Below, piece after piece: positions 28,697-36,743 of a stretch of DNA of 64,000 bases. How positions within the stretch are numbered: the stretch's first letter is position 1; each line of letters begins with the position of its first letter. The translations under genes and the position numbers were made by a program. Below the pieces are notes generated by a model. The model did no database searches. It had not been told where the DNA came from and saw nothing but the letters and a program-made list of their open reading frames with translations. This stretch comes from Streptosporangium roseum DSM 43021 (GTDB lineage Bacteria; Actinomycetota; Actinomycetes; Streptosporangiales; Streptosporangiaceae). Where the stretch lies: assembly GCF_000024865.1 (NCBI RefSeq), contig NC_013595.1, positions 7,006,001 through 7,070,000 on the forward strand, read 5' to 3'.

Positions 28697-29347
28697 TCAC
28701 GGGGACACCGGCCGCGCTCCCGCTCGGGCCGCGGCGATCCGCTCCGTCACCGAGGCCGCCCGGCCGGCCGGCACGCCCGCCGCGATGAGGCACGCGGTCG
28801 TCGCGGCCACGGCGTCGCCGTTCTCCCAGGCCCCGTCGTTCACCGCCTGGAGCAGTCCCAGCGTCATCGACTCCACGGCGTAGGACAGCACCGGCGCCGG
28901 CAGGTGGCCGCTGAACACGCCGAGCCGCTGCCCGATCTCCAGCAGCTCGGCGGTCTTCTCCCGCACGGGACGGAGCAGCTCGTGGATCCCGGCGCTGGTC
29001 AGGTTCCGCTGGGCCAGTGCGATGAGCAGCCGGTAGCGGTCGCCGACCTCCCAGACGGCCAGCGTGAAGCGGGCCATCGCCTCGTCGGGCGAGTCGGCGT
29101 CGGCCTGGCCGCGGTGGAAGGCCTCGGTGACCTCGCGCGCCGCCTGCTGGGCGATGCCGTCGATCAGGGCGTCCCGGCTGGGGAAGTGCCCGTAGAGCGT
29201 GCGCCGGACGACCCCCGCCGCGCGGGCGACGTCGTCCATGCTCGCCTGCGGGTTACGGCTCAGCTCCTGGGCGGCGACCGCCAGGATGCGCCGCCTGTTC
29301 GACCGCGCGCGGGCACCGCCCGTGGCGGCCGTGTCCGAGACGTCCAT
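28697..29347 (-). CDS. TetR family regulator, probable controller of the P450-reductase
   Basis: 216 aa from ATG 29347 (MDVSDTAATG), preceded by GGGAGGGGG. The HTH is SMDDVARAAGVVRRTLYGHFPSRDALIDGIAQ. The C-terminal helical domain likely binds a hydrophobic effector. The regulator and the P450 are co-transcribed, and two dyads overlie the promoter region, so autorepression with induction by a P450 substrate is the simple model. An upstream in-frame extension begins inside the operator and is rejected. Confidence 0.88.
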   Translation of the reverse strand: MDVSDTAATGGARARSNRRRILAVAAQELSRNPQASMDDVARAAGVVRRTLYGHFPSRDALIDGIAQQAAREVTEAFHRGQADADSPDEAMARFTLAVWEVGDRYRLLIALAQRNLTSAGIHELLRPVREKTAELLEIGQRLGVFSGHLPAPVLSYAVESMTLGLLQAVNDGAWENGDAVAATTACLIAAGVPAGRAASVTERIAAARAGARPVSP

Positions 29348-29381
29348 GCGACCCCCTCCCCTCAACTGCTCATATATCGGT

Positions 29382-29430
29382 ATTTGCACACTGCTGTGCA
29401 GTTAACCAACTTGCTCAGTGATGTGCAAAT
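29382..29430. promoter_or_regulatory. two inverted operators upstream of the TetR-P450 operon
   Basis: ATTTGCACACTGCTGTGCA (29382-29400), with the perfect dyad TGCACA-ctgc-TGTGCA, and its inverted relative ending TGATGTGCAAAT (29409-29430) are centred 27 bp apart. This is the left part of the 358-bp gene-free stretch 29348-29705; the right part holds another promoter and operator. Confidence 0.7.
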
Positions 29431-29638
29431 CAGCGACGCTCCCGGTCGGGGTGAACACGATCACCCCATGGCGCCGGCCCGGACCGGGCGGCGGGTCGCC
29501 CCCGCCCATGCGAGGCACCCGGACCTCCGCCGGGCCCGCAACCGCCGGCCCGGCGGCGGGGCCGAGCAGCCGCGAGAGGCCGAGCCGGCACAGGGGGTTC
29601 CGATCCGTCCGCTCAGTCCGATCCGTCCGATCAAGCCC

Positions 29639-29690
29639 GGAAAGTACTTGACAGATTGGAAAGTGAAAAGTACTTTCCAATCAGGAAAGA
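29639..29690 (+). promoter_or_regulatory. sigma-70-type promoter overlapped by operator half-sites
   Basis: TTGACA (29648-29653), a 17-bp spacer and TACTTT (29671-29676) form a near-consensus promoter. GATTGGAAAGT-N7-ACTTTCCAATC (29654-29682) is a perfect inverted repeat across the spacer and -10. GGAAAG half-sites occur four times (29639, 29658, 29672 inverted, 29684). Confidence 0.75.
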
Positions 29691-29705
29691 ACAAAGGAGC
29701 GGATC

Positions 29706-30191
29706 ATGCACATCACCCCCGAAGACGCCGCACGGACACTGGCCCAGGTCCACGAGACGCAGCACAGAGCCCTTCGCTCCGCACCGCCGATGTTCCCGGC
29801 CTGGTACCCGGTGGCGGTCTGGCTCTTCGTCACCGGCCTGCAGTTCGTCACCGAGGTCACGCCCGCGTGGTGGCTCTGGATCGCCGTCACGGCCCTGTCG
29901 GCCGGCCTCGCCGTCGCCGTACTCAAGTTCGTGAGAGATGTCCGGAACGCAAACCTGCGCCCTCACCCCTCCGTGGTGGATCCATGGGCATGGGCCGGCT
30001 TCGTGGGCTGGATGATCGCCACCGGCGCCGGGGGCGGCGTGCTGGCGTGGTGGCTCACGGGGGGCGACACCACCTACCCGCGCACCCTCATGGGCGTGAT
30101 CATGACCGTGGTGGTGGCGGTCACCTCCCCCCTCCTGGCCCGCTGGATGTCCACCCGGACCGCCCGCAGGGCAGGGGCGGCGGAGCGATGA
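29706..30191 (+). CDS. four-helix membrane protein paired with a winged-helix regulator
   Basis: A 161-aa inner-membrane protein. A hydrophilic N-terminus of about 30 residues (ITPEDAARTLAQVHETQHRAL) is followed by helices near 33-50, 55-73, 97-117 and 130-147, and a basic tail. No transport or catalytic motif is seen. AAAGGAGC precedes the ATG. It overlaps the following regulator by ATGA, so the two are translationally coupled under the promoter at 29648. Similar two-gene cassettes of an integral membrane protein and an ArsR/PadR-like protein are common in actinobacteria; the function is unknown. Confidence 0.75.
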   Translation: MHITPEDAARTLAQVHETQHRALRSAPPMFPAWYPVAVWLFVTGLQFVTEVTPAWWLWIAVTALSAGLAVAVLKFVRDVRNANLRPHPSVVDPWAWAGFVGWMIATGAGGGVLAWWLTGGDTTYPRTLMGVIMTVVVAVTSPLLARWMSTRTARRAGAAER

Positions 30192-30496
30192 CGCCGCAGC
30201 TCAACCCGGTGATCCACGCGCCGACCCGGCTGCAGATCGTCGCGCTGCTGGCGGCCGCCGACGAGGCCGAGTTCGCCTTCGTGCGTGACAACCTGGACGT
30301 CAGCGACTCGGTGCTGTCCAAGCACGCGAGCGCCCTGGAGGCGGCCGGCTACGTGAAGATCCGCAAGGGACACGTCGGCAAGCGCCCGAGGACGTGGTTC
30401 AGCCTCACTCACGAAGGGCGCGCGGCCTACACCGCCCACGTCGCCGCCCTCCAGGCCATCGTCACCCGGTCCGGCCTCTCGGTCCTGCCCGGCTGA
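30188..30496 (+). CDS. winged-helix DNA-binding regulator (HTH_34/MarR-like)
   Basis: A 102-aa protein that is almost entirely one winged helix: PTRLQIVALLAAADEAEF, FVRDNLDVSDSVLSKHASALEAAGYVKIRKG (recognition helix), then the wing RPRTWFSLTHEGRAAY. It starts in the overlap ATGA with the membrane protein. The inverted repeat over the operon promoter is the likely binding site, giving negative autoregulation. The effector is unknown. Confidence 0.85.
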   Translation: MTPQLNPVIHAPTRLQIVALLAAADEAEFAFVRDNLDVSDSVLSKHASALEAAGYVKIRKGHVGKRPRTWFSLTHEGRAAYTAHVAALQAIVTRSGLSVLPG

Positions 30497-30580
30497 GATC
30501 TCGCAGTCCTCCCCGGCCGGAGAGGCACGGGCGGCGAGGCGCGGGCGGCGAGGCGGCGTCCGGGGCCGGCGGCGGGGCGG

Positions 30581-31324
30581 TCAGCGCATCGCCTCGACAC
30601 CCGCGACCAGCATGTCCAGCACGGACTCGAAGAGCGCGTCCGGCGCGGCCGAGGCCGCGCCCGCGGCCCTCCGCAGGCTGGGCAGCCCGTCGTCCGGGGA
30701 GAGCGGTCGCGGCAGCCCGTTCCACCCGCCCGGCTCCGTGCCGGGAGGCGGCCGGTCGTGCCACGCGTCCCAGATCTCGGCGAAGCCGGCCACCTGGAGC
30801 ACGGTGACCGCCCAGGCGCGGTAGGCGTTCTGCGGGGACAGCCCGACCTCAAGGAAGAAGCCCACCACGACATCGTCGGCGCGCAGGGTGTCAGGTGAGG
30901 CGAAGGGGGTCAGATCCTCGGCGCGGGCCAGGGCGAGCAGCCCCGGATGGGAGCGATACCAGGCGCGCAGATCGCGGCAGTGCTCCCGCAGGCTCTCCTG
31001 CCACCGCGCGGGATCCAGCCGGGGCGCGGGGCGGTCGGCCTGACTGACGGAGACGACGAGCTCCAGCAGGTGACGGCGGTCGGTGACGTAGTTGTACAGG
31101 GCGCGCGGCGAGACCTCCAGCCGCGTGGCGACGGCCCGCATGGTCAGCTCGGCCGGCCCTCCCCCGGCGAGCACCTCCAGTGCCGCCCTAGCGATCCCCT
31201 CCCCGGTGAGCGTCGGGCGCCCCGCGCGGTACTCGGGGCGCCTGCGACGCCTGACCGGGACATCGGGCTCCCCGCCCGCTCTGGATGGCACGGGCTCATC
31301 GTAGCCAGCCCGATTGAACTTCAC
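30581..31324 (-). CDS. TetR family regulator
   Basis: Up to 247 aa. The HTH is TMRAVATRLEVSPRALYNYVTDRRHLLELVV (about 60-90), with LTGEGIARAALEVLAGGGPAELT before it, typical of the TetR/TetR_C class. The first 35 residues (from GTG 31324) are poorly conserved in style and basic, so a later start is possible. It is divergent from a four-helix membrane protein. TTGAACTT and TTGACTTT, a 17-bp-spaced direct pair, lie at its own start (31314-31338). Confidence 0.8.
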   Translation of the reverse strand: MKFNRAGYDEPVPSRAGGEPDVPVRRRRRPEYRAGRPTLTGEGIARAALEVLAGGGPAELTMRAVATRLEVSPRALYNYVTDRRHLLELVVSVSQADRPAPRLDPARWQESLREHCRDLRAWYRSHPGLLALARAEDLTPFASPDTLRADDVVVGFFLEVGLSPQNAYRAWAVTVLQVAGFAEIWDAWHDRPPPGTEPGGWNGLPRPLSPDDGLPSLRRAAGAASAAPDALFESVLDMLVAGVEAMR

Positions 31325-31358
31325 ACTATGTTGACTTTAAGGATGACGGAGACCACCC

Positions 31359-31377
31359 TTAGGCATGCCTTACCTAA
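31359..31377. promoter_or_regulatory. DtxR/IdeR-type iron box
   Basis: TTAGGCATGCCTTACCTAA matches 17 of 19 positions of the established DtxR/IdeR/DmdR consensus TWAGGTWAGSCTWACCTWA. It ends 16 bp before the ATG of the membrane protein gene at 31394. Confidence 0.75.
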
Positions 31378-31393
31378 TGTCTAGGGAGATCGC

Positions 31394-31918
31394 ATGCAGT
31401 GGAGTTCGATCGCCGCTCACGGCGTCCTGTACGGCCTCGCGGTGAGCGTGCTGTTCACCCTCGCCCTGCTCGCCGGATTCCTCGCCGGCCGGGACTTCCT
31501 GGTCGACGCCTACCCGCCCGCGATCCGGGAACGGTACGCGAAGCCCAAGAGCGCCCGGGGCCGGCGGGTGGCATTGTGCTTCGGGTTGATCTTCTGGGGA
31601 GCCTGCTTCCTCCCGCTCCTCGTCGTCGCCCTGCTCGACCTGAGAGCCACGACAGGCGGCGACCTGGGATTCCTCCCGGCGGCGGCCTGCGCCGCGATCG
31701 TCTTCGCGACGATGTCCGTCTACGACCTCGTGGTCATCGACTGGCTCGTCTTCGCCGGCCTGCGTCCCCGCCTGATGACGCTGCCCGGCACCGAGGGCAT
31801 GAAGGAGTACCGGGACCTGAGGTTCCATCTCGTCCAGGGCCTCAAGGGGAGCCCGCTGGTCCTGGTCGTCGGCCTCGTGGCGGGCGGCGCCGTGGCCGCC
31901 GTCGAGGCGCTCACCTGA
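31394..31918 (+). CDS. membrane protein under probable iron control
   Basis: A 174-aa protein with four hydrophobic segments: YGLAVSVLFTLALLAGFLAG, ALCFGLIFWGACFLPLLVVALL, FLPAAACAAIVFATMSVYDLVV and VLVVGLVAGGAVAAVEAL. A cytoplasmic stretch with YPPAIRERYAKPKSARGRR lies between the first two. It is not recognised as a named family. The start ATG has AGGGAG upstream. The iron box 16 bp upstream suggests expression under iron limitation. Two hairpins follow the stop codon. Confidence 0.75.
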   Translation: MQWSSIAAHGVLYGLAVSVLFTLALLAGFLAGRDFLVDAYPPAIRERYAKPKSARGRRVALCFGLIFWGACFLPLLVVALLDLRATTGGDLGFLPAAACAAIVFATMSVYDLVVIDWLVFAGLRPRLMTLPGTEGMKEYRDLRFHLVQGLKGSPLVLVVGLVAGGAVAAVEALT

Positions 31919-31942
31919 TCCACCGGCCGCGGCGGGCATGAC

Positions 31943-32013
31943 GCCTCCCGGCTCCGGCGGGAGGCGGCCGGAGCCGGGCCCGGAGCGGGCGGCGCGGTCG
32001 AGTCGCGCCGCCC
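31943..32013 (+). terminator. two tandem hairpins
   Basis: GCCTCCCG-7 nt-CGGGAGGC (31943-31965) and GGGCGGCGCG-gtcgagt-CGCGCCGCCC (31987-32013) are both perfect stems within 100 bp of the upstream stop. The rest of the 300-bp gap (32014-32218) is AT-richer promoter-type DNA with a dyad at 32040. Confidence 0.78.
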
Positions 32014-32039
32014 CCTTCCTTACCTCCCCTGTCTCACAT

Positions 32040-32055
32040 TTCGGAAATATCCGAA
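32040..32055. promoter_or_regulatory. palindrome TTCGGAaataTCCGAA
   Basis: A perfect 6+6 dyad with a 4-bp centre in the AT-rich leader region of the repeat-protein gene. A repeated CCGGAATGAT at 32090 and 32118 follows, 28 bp apart. Candidate operators; no regulator is assigned. Confidence 0.4.
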
Positions 32056-32218
32056 CAGTCGCTTTTGGCCGCCGAACTCGCCGCCAACACCGGAATGATC
32101 GAGTGCCTCCGTGAAACCCGGAATGATTCAACCCAAAAAATCAACAGATTGATTTACTGTTTCATGACGAAGCACGCGGCATGCCAATCGTTTTATTCCA
32201 CACACGGAGGGTCGGTCG

Positions 32219-32908
32219 ATGGTTTCCGTCAACCAGGGAGCTTGGGTTCCCGGTAGCGACAATTACCACTACGGCTACAACTCGCTCCCCAATCTCCCGA
32301 TCACCGGCGCCCCCGCCGACGCCAACTTCCGGCGCTGGTCGGTGCTGCACGACGGCACCCTCTACCGCCTGTACGCCTTCCGGGGCAGCAGCCGCGACAC
32401 GCTGTACCAGTTCGCCTGGGACGGCACCTCGTACGCCTACGGCTACAACTCGATCCCGGTGCTCACACTGACGGGCGCGCCGGCGGACGCCGACAGCGGC
32501 AGCATCTCGCTGCTGCACAGCGGCGGGGCCTACCACGCCTACCTGCGCAGGCTCGGCGACCCCACCACCCTTTACCAGTTCGTCTGGGTGCCGGGCACGG
32601 CGACCTACCAGTGGTCCTACGGCGACCACGCCCCCACCCTCCGGGTCACCGGCTTCCCGCCCGACACCGACTGGTCGCGCTGGTCGATGCTGCACGACGG
32701 CACCGCCTACCGGATCTACGCCTTCCACCACGGGTGCAACGACAGGATCTCCCAGGGCTCGTGGAACGGCGACGCGGCGGAATACCAGTACGGCCACAAC
32801 TCGATTCCCCAGCTCAACCTGAAGGACTTCCCCGACACCAGTGACGCCGGCCGGGCGGCGATGTTGCACGACGGCACCGACTACCGCTTCTACTTCCAGA
32901 CGCGGTAG
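32219..32908 (+). CDS. four-repeat protein (LHDGTxYRxYAF / YGYNSIPxL), unknown function
   Basis: A 229-aa protein composed of four units of about 56 residues. Each unit has a G-x-Y-x-YGYNSIPxL strand, an ITGAPADAD turn, a WSxLHDGTxYRxYAF strand pair and a DTLYQFxWDG closing strand. Unit 3 diverges (YGDHAPTL), and one Cys occurs in unit 4. There is no signal peptide or transmembrane helix. The repeat periodicity suggests a small beta-propeller, trefoil or lectin-like fold. The start ATG follows GGAGGG at 7 bp. The upstream 180 bp are markedly AT-rich, unlike neighbouring genes. No function is claimed. Confidence 0.8.
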   Translation: MVSVNQGAWVPGSDNYHYGYNSLPNLPITGAPADANFRRWSVLHDGTLYRLYAFRGSSRDTLYQFAWDGTSYAYGYNSIPVLTLTGAPADADSGSISLLHSGGAYHAYLRRLGDPTTLYQFVWVPGTATYQWSYGDHAPTLRVTGFPPDTDWSRWSMLHDGTAYRIYAFHHGCNDRISQGSWNGDAAEYQYGHNSIPQLNLKDFPDTSDAGRAAMLHDGTDYRFYFQTR

Positions 32909-32958
32909 CCGCCTTCTTGTCAGGAGCGTCTGATGAGACCCCTCCGCGCGCGGCACGG

Positions 32959-32992
32959 AAATGCCCTGGACATATCACCGTCCAGGGCATTT
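32959..32992. terminator. bidirectional hairpin terminator
   Basis: AAATGCCCTGGAC-atatcacc-GTCCAGGGCATTT is a perfect 13-bp stem flanked by A and T residues on both sides, so it can act in both directions between convergent genes. Confidence 0.88.
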
Positions 32993-33171
32993 CGGCCGCA
33001 TGAAAAACACCGGCCGCCGCCTGCAATACCCCTAAAATTCGGCATTTGTATTTGCGTGATTCACCGTTCTCCTGGATGACGGCACGCACGTCTCATGAAT
33101 GACGGCGTGCGCGGCGGACGCGGGAGGAGCCCAGGCCCGCGCCCGGACGGAACCCACAGCCCGACGGAGGC

Positions 33172-34314
33172 CTACAGCCAGTCCCGGCGCTTGAACACCA
33201 CGTACAGGGTCGTGCAGACGCCCGCCATCAGCAGCACCGCGAACGGGTAGCCCAGATCCCAGTGGATCTCGGGCATGTCGTCGAAGTTCATGCCGTAGAT
33301 GGTGCCGACGAGGGTGGGGGCGAACAGGATGGCGGCCCAGGCGGAGATCTTCTTGACCTCCTCGTTCTGGGCGTTGCTGGCCTCGGTGAGATTGGTCATG
33401 TGCTCGTTCTGGGCCTGGGCGACCATGGTCGAGTTGACCACGAGGATGTCGTGGAGCATCTGGCGGAAGCCGCTGACCCGCTCCGCCACGGTGATCGCGT
33501 GGTCGGCGACGTCGCGCAGGTATCTCTGCAGCTCCTGGTCCACCCCGTACTTGGCCGCCCCCGCGATGAATCCCTCGATCATGCCGAGCAGCGGCCCCGT
33601 GGCCCGCTGGAACTCGATCACCTCGCGCGAGAGCTCGTAGATGCGGCGGGAGACGCCGGGCTCGTTGCCGAAGACCTGGACCTCGATCTCGTCGATGTCG
33701 TTCTGCAGGCCGGCGACGACCGGGGCGTAGCCGTCCACGACCGCGTCCATGATGGCGTAGAGCACCGCCTGCGGGCCCTGGCCGAGCAGCTCGGGATCGC
33801 CCTCCATCCGCCGGCGGACCTGGGACAGGTCGGGGGCCTCGCTGTGCCGTACGGTGATCACGAAGTTCCGGCCGACGAAGAGGTGCAGCTCACCGAAGTC
33901 GACCTCCTCGGCCTCGTCGACGTATCTGGCCGGGCGGAGCACCACGAACAGCGTGTCCCCGTAGCGGTCGGCCTTGGGCCGCTGGTGGGCGACGATGGCG
34001 TCCTCGACCGCCAGCTCGTGCAGGTCGAACTCCTCCGCCACGTTGAGGATCACCGCGTCCTCGGGCCGGTAGAAGCCGATCCAGGCCATGCTGTCGGGGG
34101 TGTTCTTCAGGCACTCGAACGCCTCGGGCAGCGATCCGGGGGTGGCCGTCCGCCGCCCGTTCACGTAGATCGCGTTGTCGATGACGTGCGACCGGGGCGA
34201 AGGCGGCTCGTCGCCGGCGGAGCGCGGGTCCATCGACCGCTCGGGAGAGTCCCGCACCGCTCCGGAACGCCCGCGCATCAGGCTCCGCATACCCCGCACC
34301 CGCCGATCAGCCAC
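33172..34314 (-). CDS. corA: CorA family magnesium/divalent cation channel
   Basis: A 380-aa protein with a large cytoplasmic N-terminal domain, two C-terminal membrane helices (ISAWAAILFAPTLVGTIYGMNF and FAVLLMAGVCTTLYVVFKRR) and the selectivity motif YGMNFDDMPE at the end of helix 1. The long stalk helix (TEASNAQNEEVKKI) precedes it. It is a homopentameric Mg2+ (or Co2+/Ni2+) channel. The first 40 residues are basic and Ser/Arg-rich. The gene is convergent with the repeat-protein gene, with a shared terminator. Confidence 0.93.
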   Translation of the reverse strand: MADRRVRGMRSLMRGRSGAVRDSPERSMDPRSAGDEPPSPRSHVIDNAIYVNGRRTATPGSLPEAFECLKNTPDSMAWIGFYRPEDAVILNVAEEFDLHELAVEDAIVAHQRPKADRYGDTLFVVLRPARYVDEAEEVDFGELHLFVGRNFVITVRHSEAPDLSQVRRRMEGDPELLGQGPQAVLYAIMDAVVDGYAPVVAGLQNDIDEIEVQVFGNEPGVSRRIYELSREVIEFQRATGPLLGMIEGFIAGAAKYGVDQELQRYLRDVADHAITVAERVSGFRQMLHDILVVNSTMVAQAQNEHMTNLTEASNAQNEEVKKISAWAAILFAPTLVGTIYGMNFDDMPEIHWDLGYPFAVLLMAGVCTTLYVVFKRRDWL

Positions 34315-34324
34315 GTCCTTCTCC

Positions 34325-34819
34325 TCATCCGACGTTCATGAACTCCTCCAGCGACCGCATCGCCCTACCCCGGATCGTCGCCCGGAACATCGGGGTCCAG
34401 CCGAAGAAGAGCCCCACCGGCCGGCCCAGGGCCATCTTGGACCAGTGCTTGAAGTCGAACTCGTCGTGGTGCCGGATGATCAGGCCGCCCTCGAACCGGA
34501 ACAGGGCGTCGATCTCGTTGACGACCTCCCTGCCCGTCCTGCCGAAGGTGTAACGGGCCGTCCAGTGCGCCTCGCCGTCGTGGTCGCGCGCGCTGACGTC
34601 GCGGACGGCCACCGCGATGTCGTGGTTGCGGCCGAGCAGCATCCGCCACATGCCCATGACCCTGTCGCGGCCCTCCAGCTCCTGGAAGACGGGGTCGCCG
34701 AACGTGGCGTCGGGGTGGTAGCAGCGCTCCATCGCGTCGGCGTCGCGGCGTCCGAAGGCGTCGTAGAAAGTCCTGATGAGCGCGGCGTTCTGGTCGTTCA
34801 CGCGGATCCCCCAGATCAT
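34325..34819 (-). CDS. SnoaL/NTF2-like domain protein
   Basis: A 164-aa alpha-beta barrel of the SnoaL-like fold: ALIRTFYDAFGRRDADAMERCYHPDATFGDP, the central EAHWTARYTF strand and VVNEIDALFRFEGGLIIRHHDEFD. Such proteins are isomerases, cyclases or hydrolases or have only binding roles. The chosen ATG at 34819 (MIWGIRVNDQ) overlaps the TGA of the upstream amidohydrolase gene by ATGA, showing coupling. A role in the same small-molecule pathway as that amidohydrolase is inferred. Confidence 0.85.
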   Translation of the reverse strand: MIWGIRVNDQNAALIRTFYDAFGRRDADAMERCYHPDATFGDPVFQELEGRDRVMGMWRMLLGRNHDIAVAVRDVSARDHDGEAHWTARYTFGRTGREVVNEIDALFRFEGGLIIRHHDEFDFKHWSKMALGRPVGLFFGWTPMFRATIRGRAMRSLEEFMNVG

Positions 34820-35745
34820 CGTTCTCCCGATGACCGAGTGTAATCGGGAGAAAGATCGAACAGATCGGCGGCGCTGTCCCAGCACACCGCCCGCAGCCAG
34901 TCCTCGCCGAGGCCGAGGCGGTCCAGCGCGTGGATCTGGTGTGCGTAGGGGTAGGGGATGTTCGGAAAGTCGCTGCCGAGCAGGACCTTACCCGCCAGGC
35001 CGAGGTCACGGAGCCGTGGCCCGAGGTGGGCGGGGAACGGCATGCCGCGCTCGGCGAAGTCGGTGAAGGTCATCGTGGTGTCGAGCCGTACGTTCGCGAA
35101 GGTCTCCGCCATCCGGAAGAACTCCTCGTACTCCGGCATGCCGAGGTGCGCGACGACCACGGCCAGCCGGGGATGGCGGGCCAGCACCCCGGCGATCGGC
35201 ACCGGGCCGGTGCAGCGGCCGGGCAGGGGGATCGAGCTGGCGTGGACCACGACGGGGACGCCCCGCTCGGCCAGCAGCCCCCACACCTCGTCGATCTCCC
35301 TGAGCCTGGGATCGAAGTCGCCCACCTGCAGATGGACCTTGAAGATGCGCGCCCCCCGGTCGAGGGCGTCCCGCACGTAGTCGAGGACCCCGGGTTCGGG
35401 GTAGAAGGTGGCCGAGGGGAGGCATCCGGGGGTGCGGCGGGCGAAGTCGAGGGTCCAGGCGTTGAGGTCGGCCGCCATGCCGGGCCGGTGCGCGTACGCC
35501 AGGGCGGAGAACGCCCGCACCCCGAGGTCTCCCAGGCGCGCGACCCGCTCCTCGGCAGGCACCCGGTAGTGGATCGGCCACCCCGCCCCCATCAGCGGGC
35601 CGCCGTTCTCGAAGTGGTGCCAGACCCGGCGCTCCATCCGCTCGGGCAGGAAGTGGACGTGCACGTCCGCCAGACCCGGCAGGCCCAGGCCCCGCCACCA
35701 GGCGGGGACGTCGGCGTCGGCCGGTTCCGGAATAATGCTCTGCAT
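34816..35745 (-). CDS. amidohydrolase family metal-dependent hydrolase
   Basis: A 309-aa TIM-barrel amidohydrolase (amidohydrolase 2/ACMSD-like). Metal-site candidates are visible in order: ADVHVHF (HxH), KVHLQVGDFD, VVVHASSIP (His), VVVAHLGMPEYEEF (His) and LLGSDFPNIPYPY (catalytic Asp). The substrate is not determinable; decarboxylation or lactone/amide hydrolysis are family options. It is coupled to the SnoaL-like gene by a 4-bp overlap. Confidence 0.85.
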   Translation of the reverse strand: MQSIIPEPADADVPAWWRGLGLPGLADVHVHFLPERMERRVWHHFENGGPLMGAGWPIHYRVPAEERVARLGDLGVRAFSALAYAHRPGMAADLNAWTLDFARRTPGCLPSATFYPEPGVLDYVRDALDRGARIFKVHLQVGDFDPRLREIDEVWGLLAERGVPVVVHASSIPLPGRCTGPVPIAGVLARHPRLAVVVAHLGMPEYEEFFRMAETFANVRLDTTMTFTDFAERGMPFPAHLGPRLRDLGLAGKVLLGSDFPNIPYPYAHQIHALDRLGLGEDWLRAVCWDSAADLFDLSPDYTRSSGER

Positions 35746-35819
35746 ATCCGTGACTTTATCGCCAGCACACCGGATGTCATGGGACGCTTTGCTCCGACGT
35801 CGTGAAGGAGAAGTGATCG

Positions 35820-36533
35820 TTGTCCGAGGTCTGGGTGACTCTGACCACGCCCCAGGCGGGGCCGCCCCTGTGGATCGTGCTGCTGGCCGCGCTGGCGGCG
35901 CTGGCCGTGGTGACGTGGTCCGCCTCGTGGCAGCTCTCCCGGGGCCTGATCACGATCGCGCACGAGGGCGGGCACGCGCTGACCGCGCTGCTCACCCGAC
36001 GCAAGCTGCAGGGCATCCGGCTGCACTCCGACACCTCGGGCGTCACCCTGACCCGGGGCAGGCCCACCGGCCCGGGGATGATCCTGACCGCCGCCGCCGG
36101 ATACGTCGCCCCGTCCCTGCTGGGGCTCGGCGGGGCGTGGCTGACCTCCGCCGGCTACGTGGCGATCCTGATCACGATCGTGATCGCGCTGCTGTTCTGC
36201 ATGCTGCTGCTGATCCGCAACCTGTTCGGCGTGGTCAGCCTGCTGGCCACCGGCGGGGCGACAGCCGCCCTCACCTGGTACGCCCCGCCCGACGTGGACG
36301 CCGTCCTCGCCTATCTGGCCGTCTGGTTCCTGCTGTTCGGCGGTGTCCGGCCGATCGTGGAGCTGCAGCGCAAGCGGCGGCACGGCCGCGCCCCGAGCTC
36401 CGACGCCGACCAGCTCGCCCGGCTGACCTTCCTGCCCGGCGGGTTCTGGGTGCTGCTGTTCCTGCTGGTGGCGGGGGCCGCCCTGCTCGGCGGGGCCTAC
36501 CTGCTGGTCCCGTTGCCGCTCGCCTTCCACTGA
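35820..36533 (+). CDS. M50-like integral membrane metallopeptidase
   Basis: A 237-aa polytopic protein with ITIAHEGGHALTALL, a HExxH-type zinc site (here HEGGH), near residue 50. Four to six hydrophobic segments follow, ending with two strong C-terminal helices. The group is M50B-like rather than site-2 protease of RseP type, as no PDZ domain is present. It may process membrane proteins; the target is unknown. The first candidate codon is TTG at 35820, preceded by GGAGAAGTGATC. Confidence 0.78.
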   Translation: MSEVWVTLTTPQAGPPLWIVLLAALAALAVVTWSASWQLSRGLITIAHEGGHALTALLTRRKLQGIRLHSDTSGVTLTRGRPTGPGMILTAAAGYVAPSLLGLGGAWLTSAGYVAILITIVIALLFCMLLLIRNLFGVVSLLATGGATAALTWYAPPDVDAVLAYLAVWFLLFGGVRPIVELQRKRRHGRAPSSDADQLARLTFLPGGFWVLLFLLVAGAALLGGAYLLVPLPLAFH

Positions 36534-36646
36534 TCGCCGGACGGCCGGAGACCCTCGCCGCCCGGTCACGGGAACGGCCGCCGCCGCCCGGGCCGGACCA
36601 CCCGCGTCCGCGGCGCCGTATCCGGCCGGCCGCCCGCACCGGCGGT

Positions 36647-36673
36647 CCCGCCCGACCGGGCGGGTTATAACCC
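36647..36673 (+). terminator. hairpin followed by GGGTTATAACCC palindrome
   Basis: CCCGCCC-gacc-GGGCGGG (36647-36664) runs into the 12-bp palindrome GGGTTATAACCC (36662-36673), 110 bp after the M50-like gene. The first part is a terminator; the palindrome may also belong to the control region of the sensor kinase downstream. Confidence 0.6.
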
Positions 36674-36743
36674 CGCGTTATGGATGAGCGTTGTCGCCAT
36701 TCTTTCAGCGCACCCCTCTACCGCAGAGTATTGTTCTTTTTCA

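Noticed and set aside
25614..28883. 1089-codon ORF antisense to the P450-reductase
   Set aside because: Shadow frame; the minus strand carries all heme, FMN and NADPH motifs.
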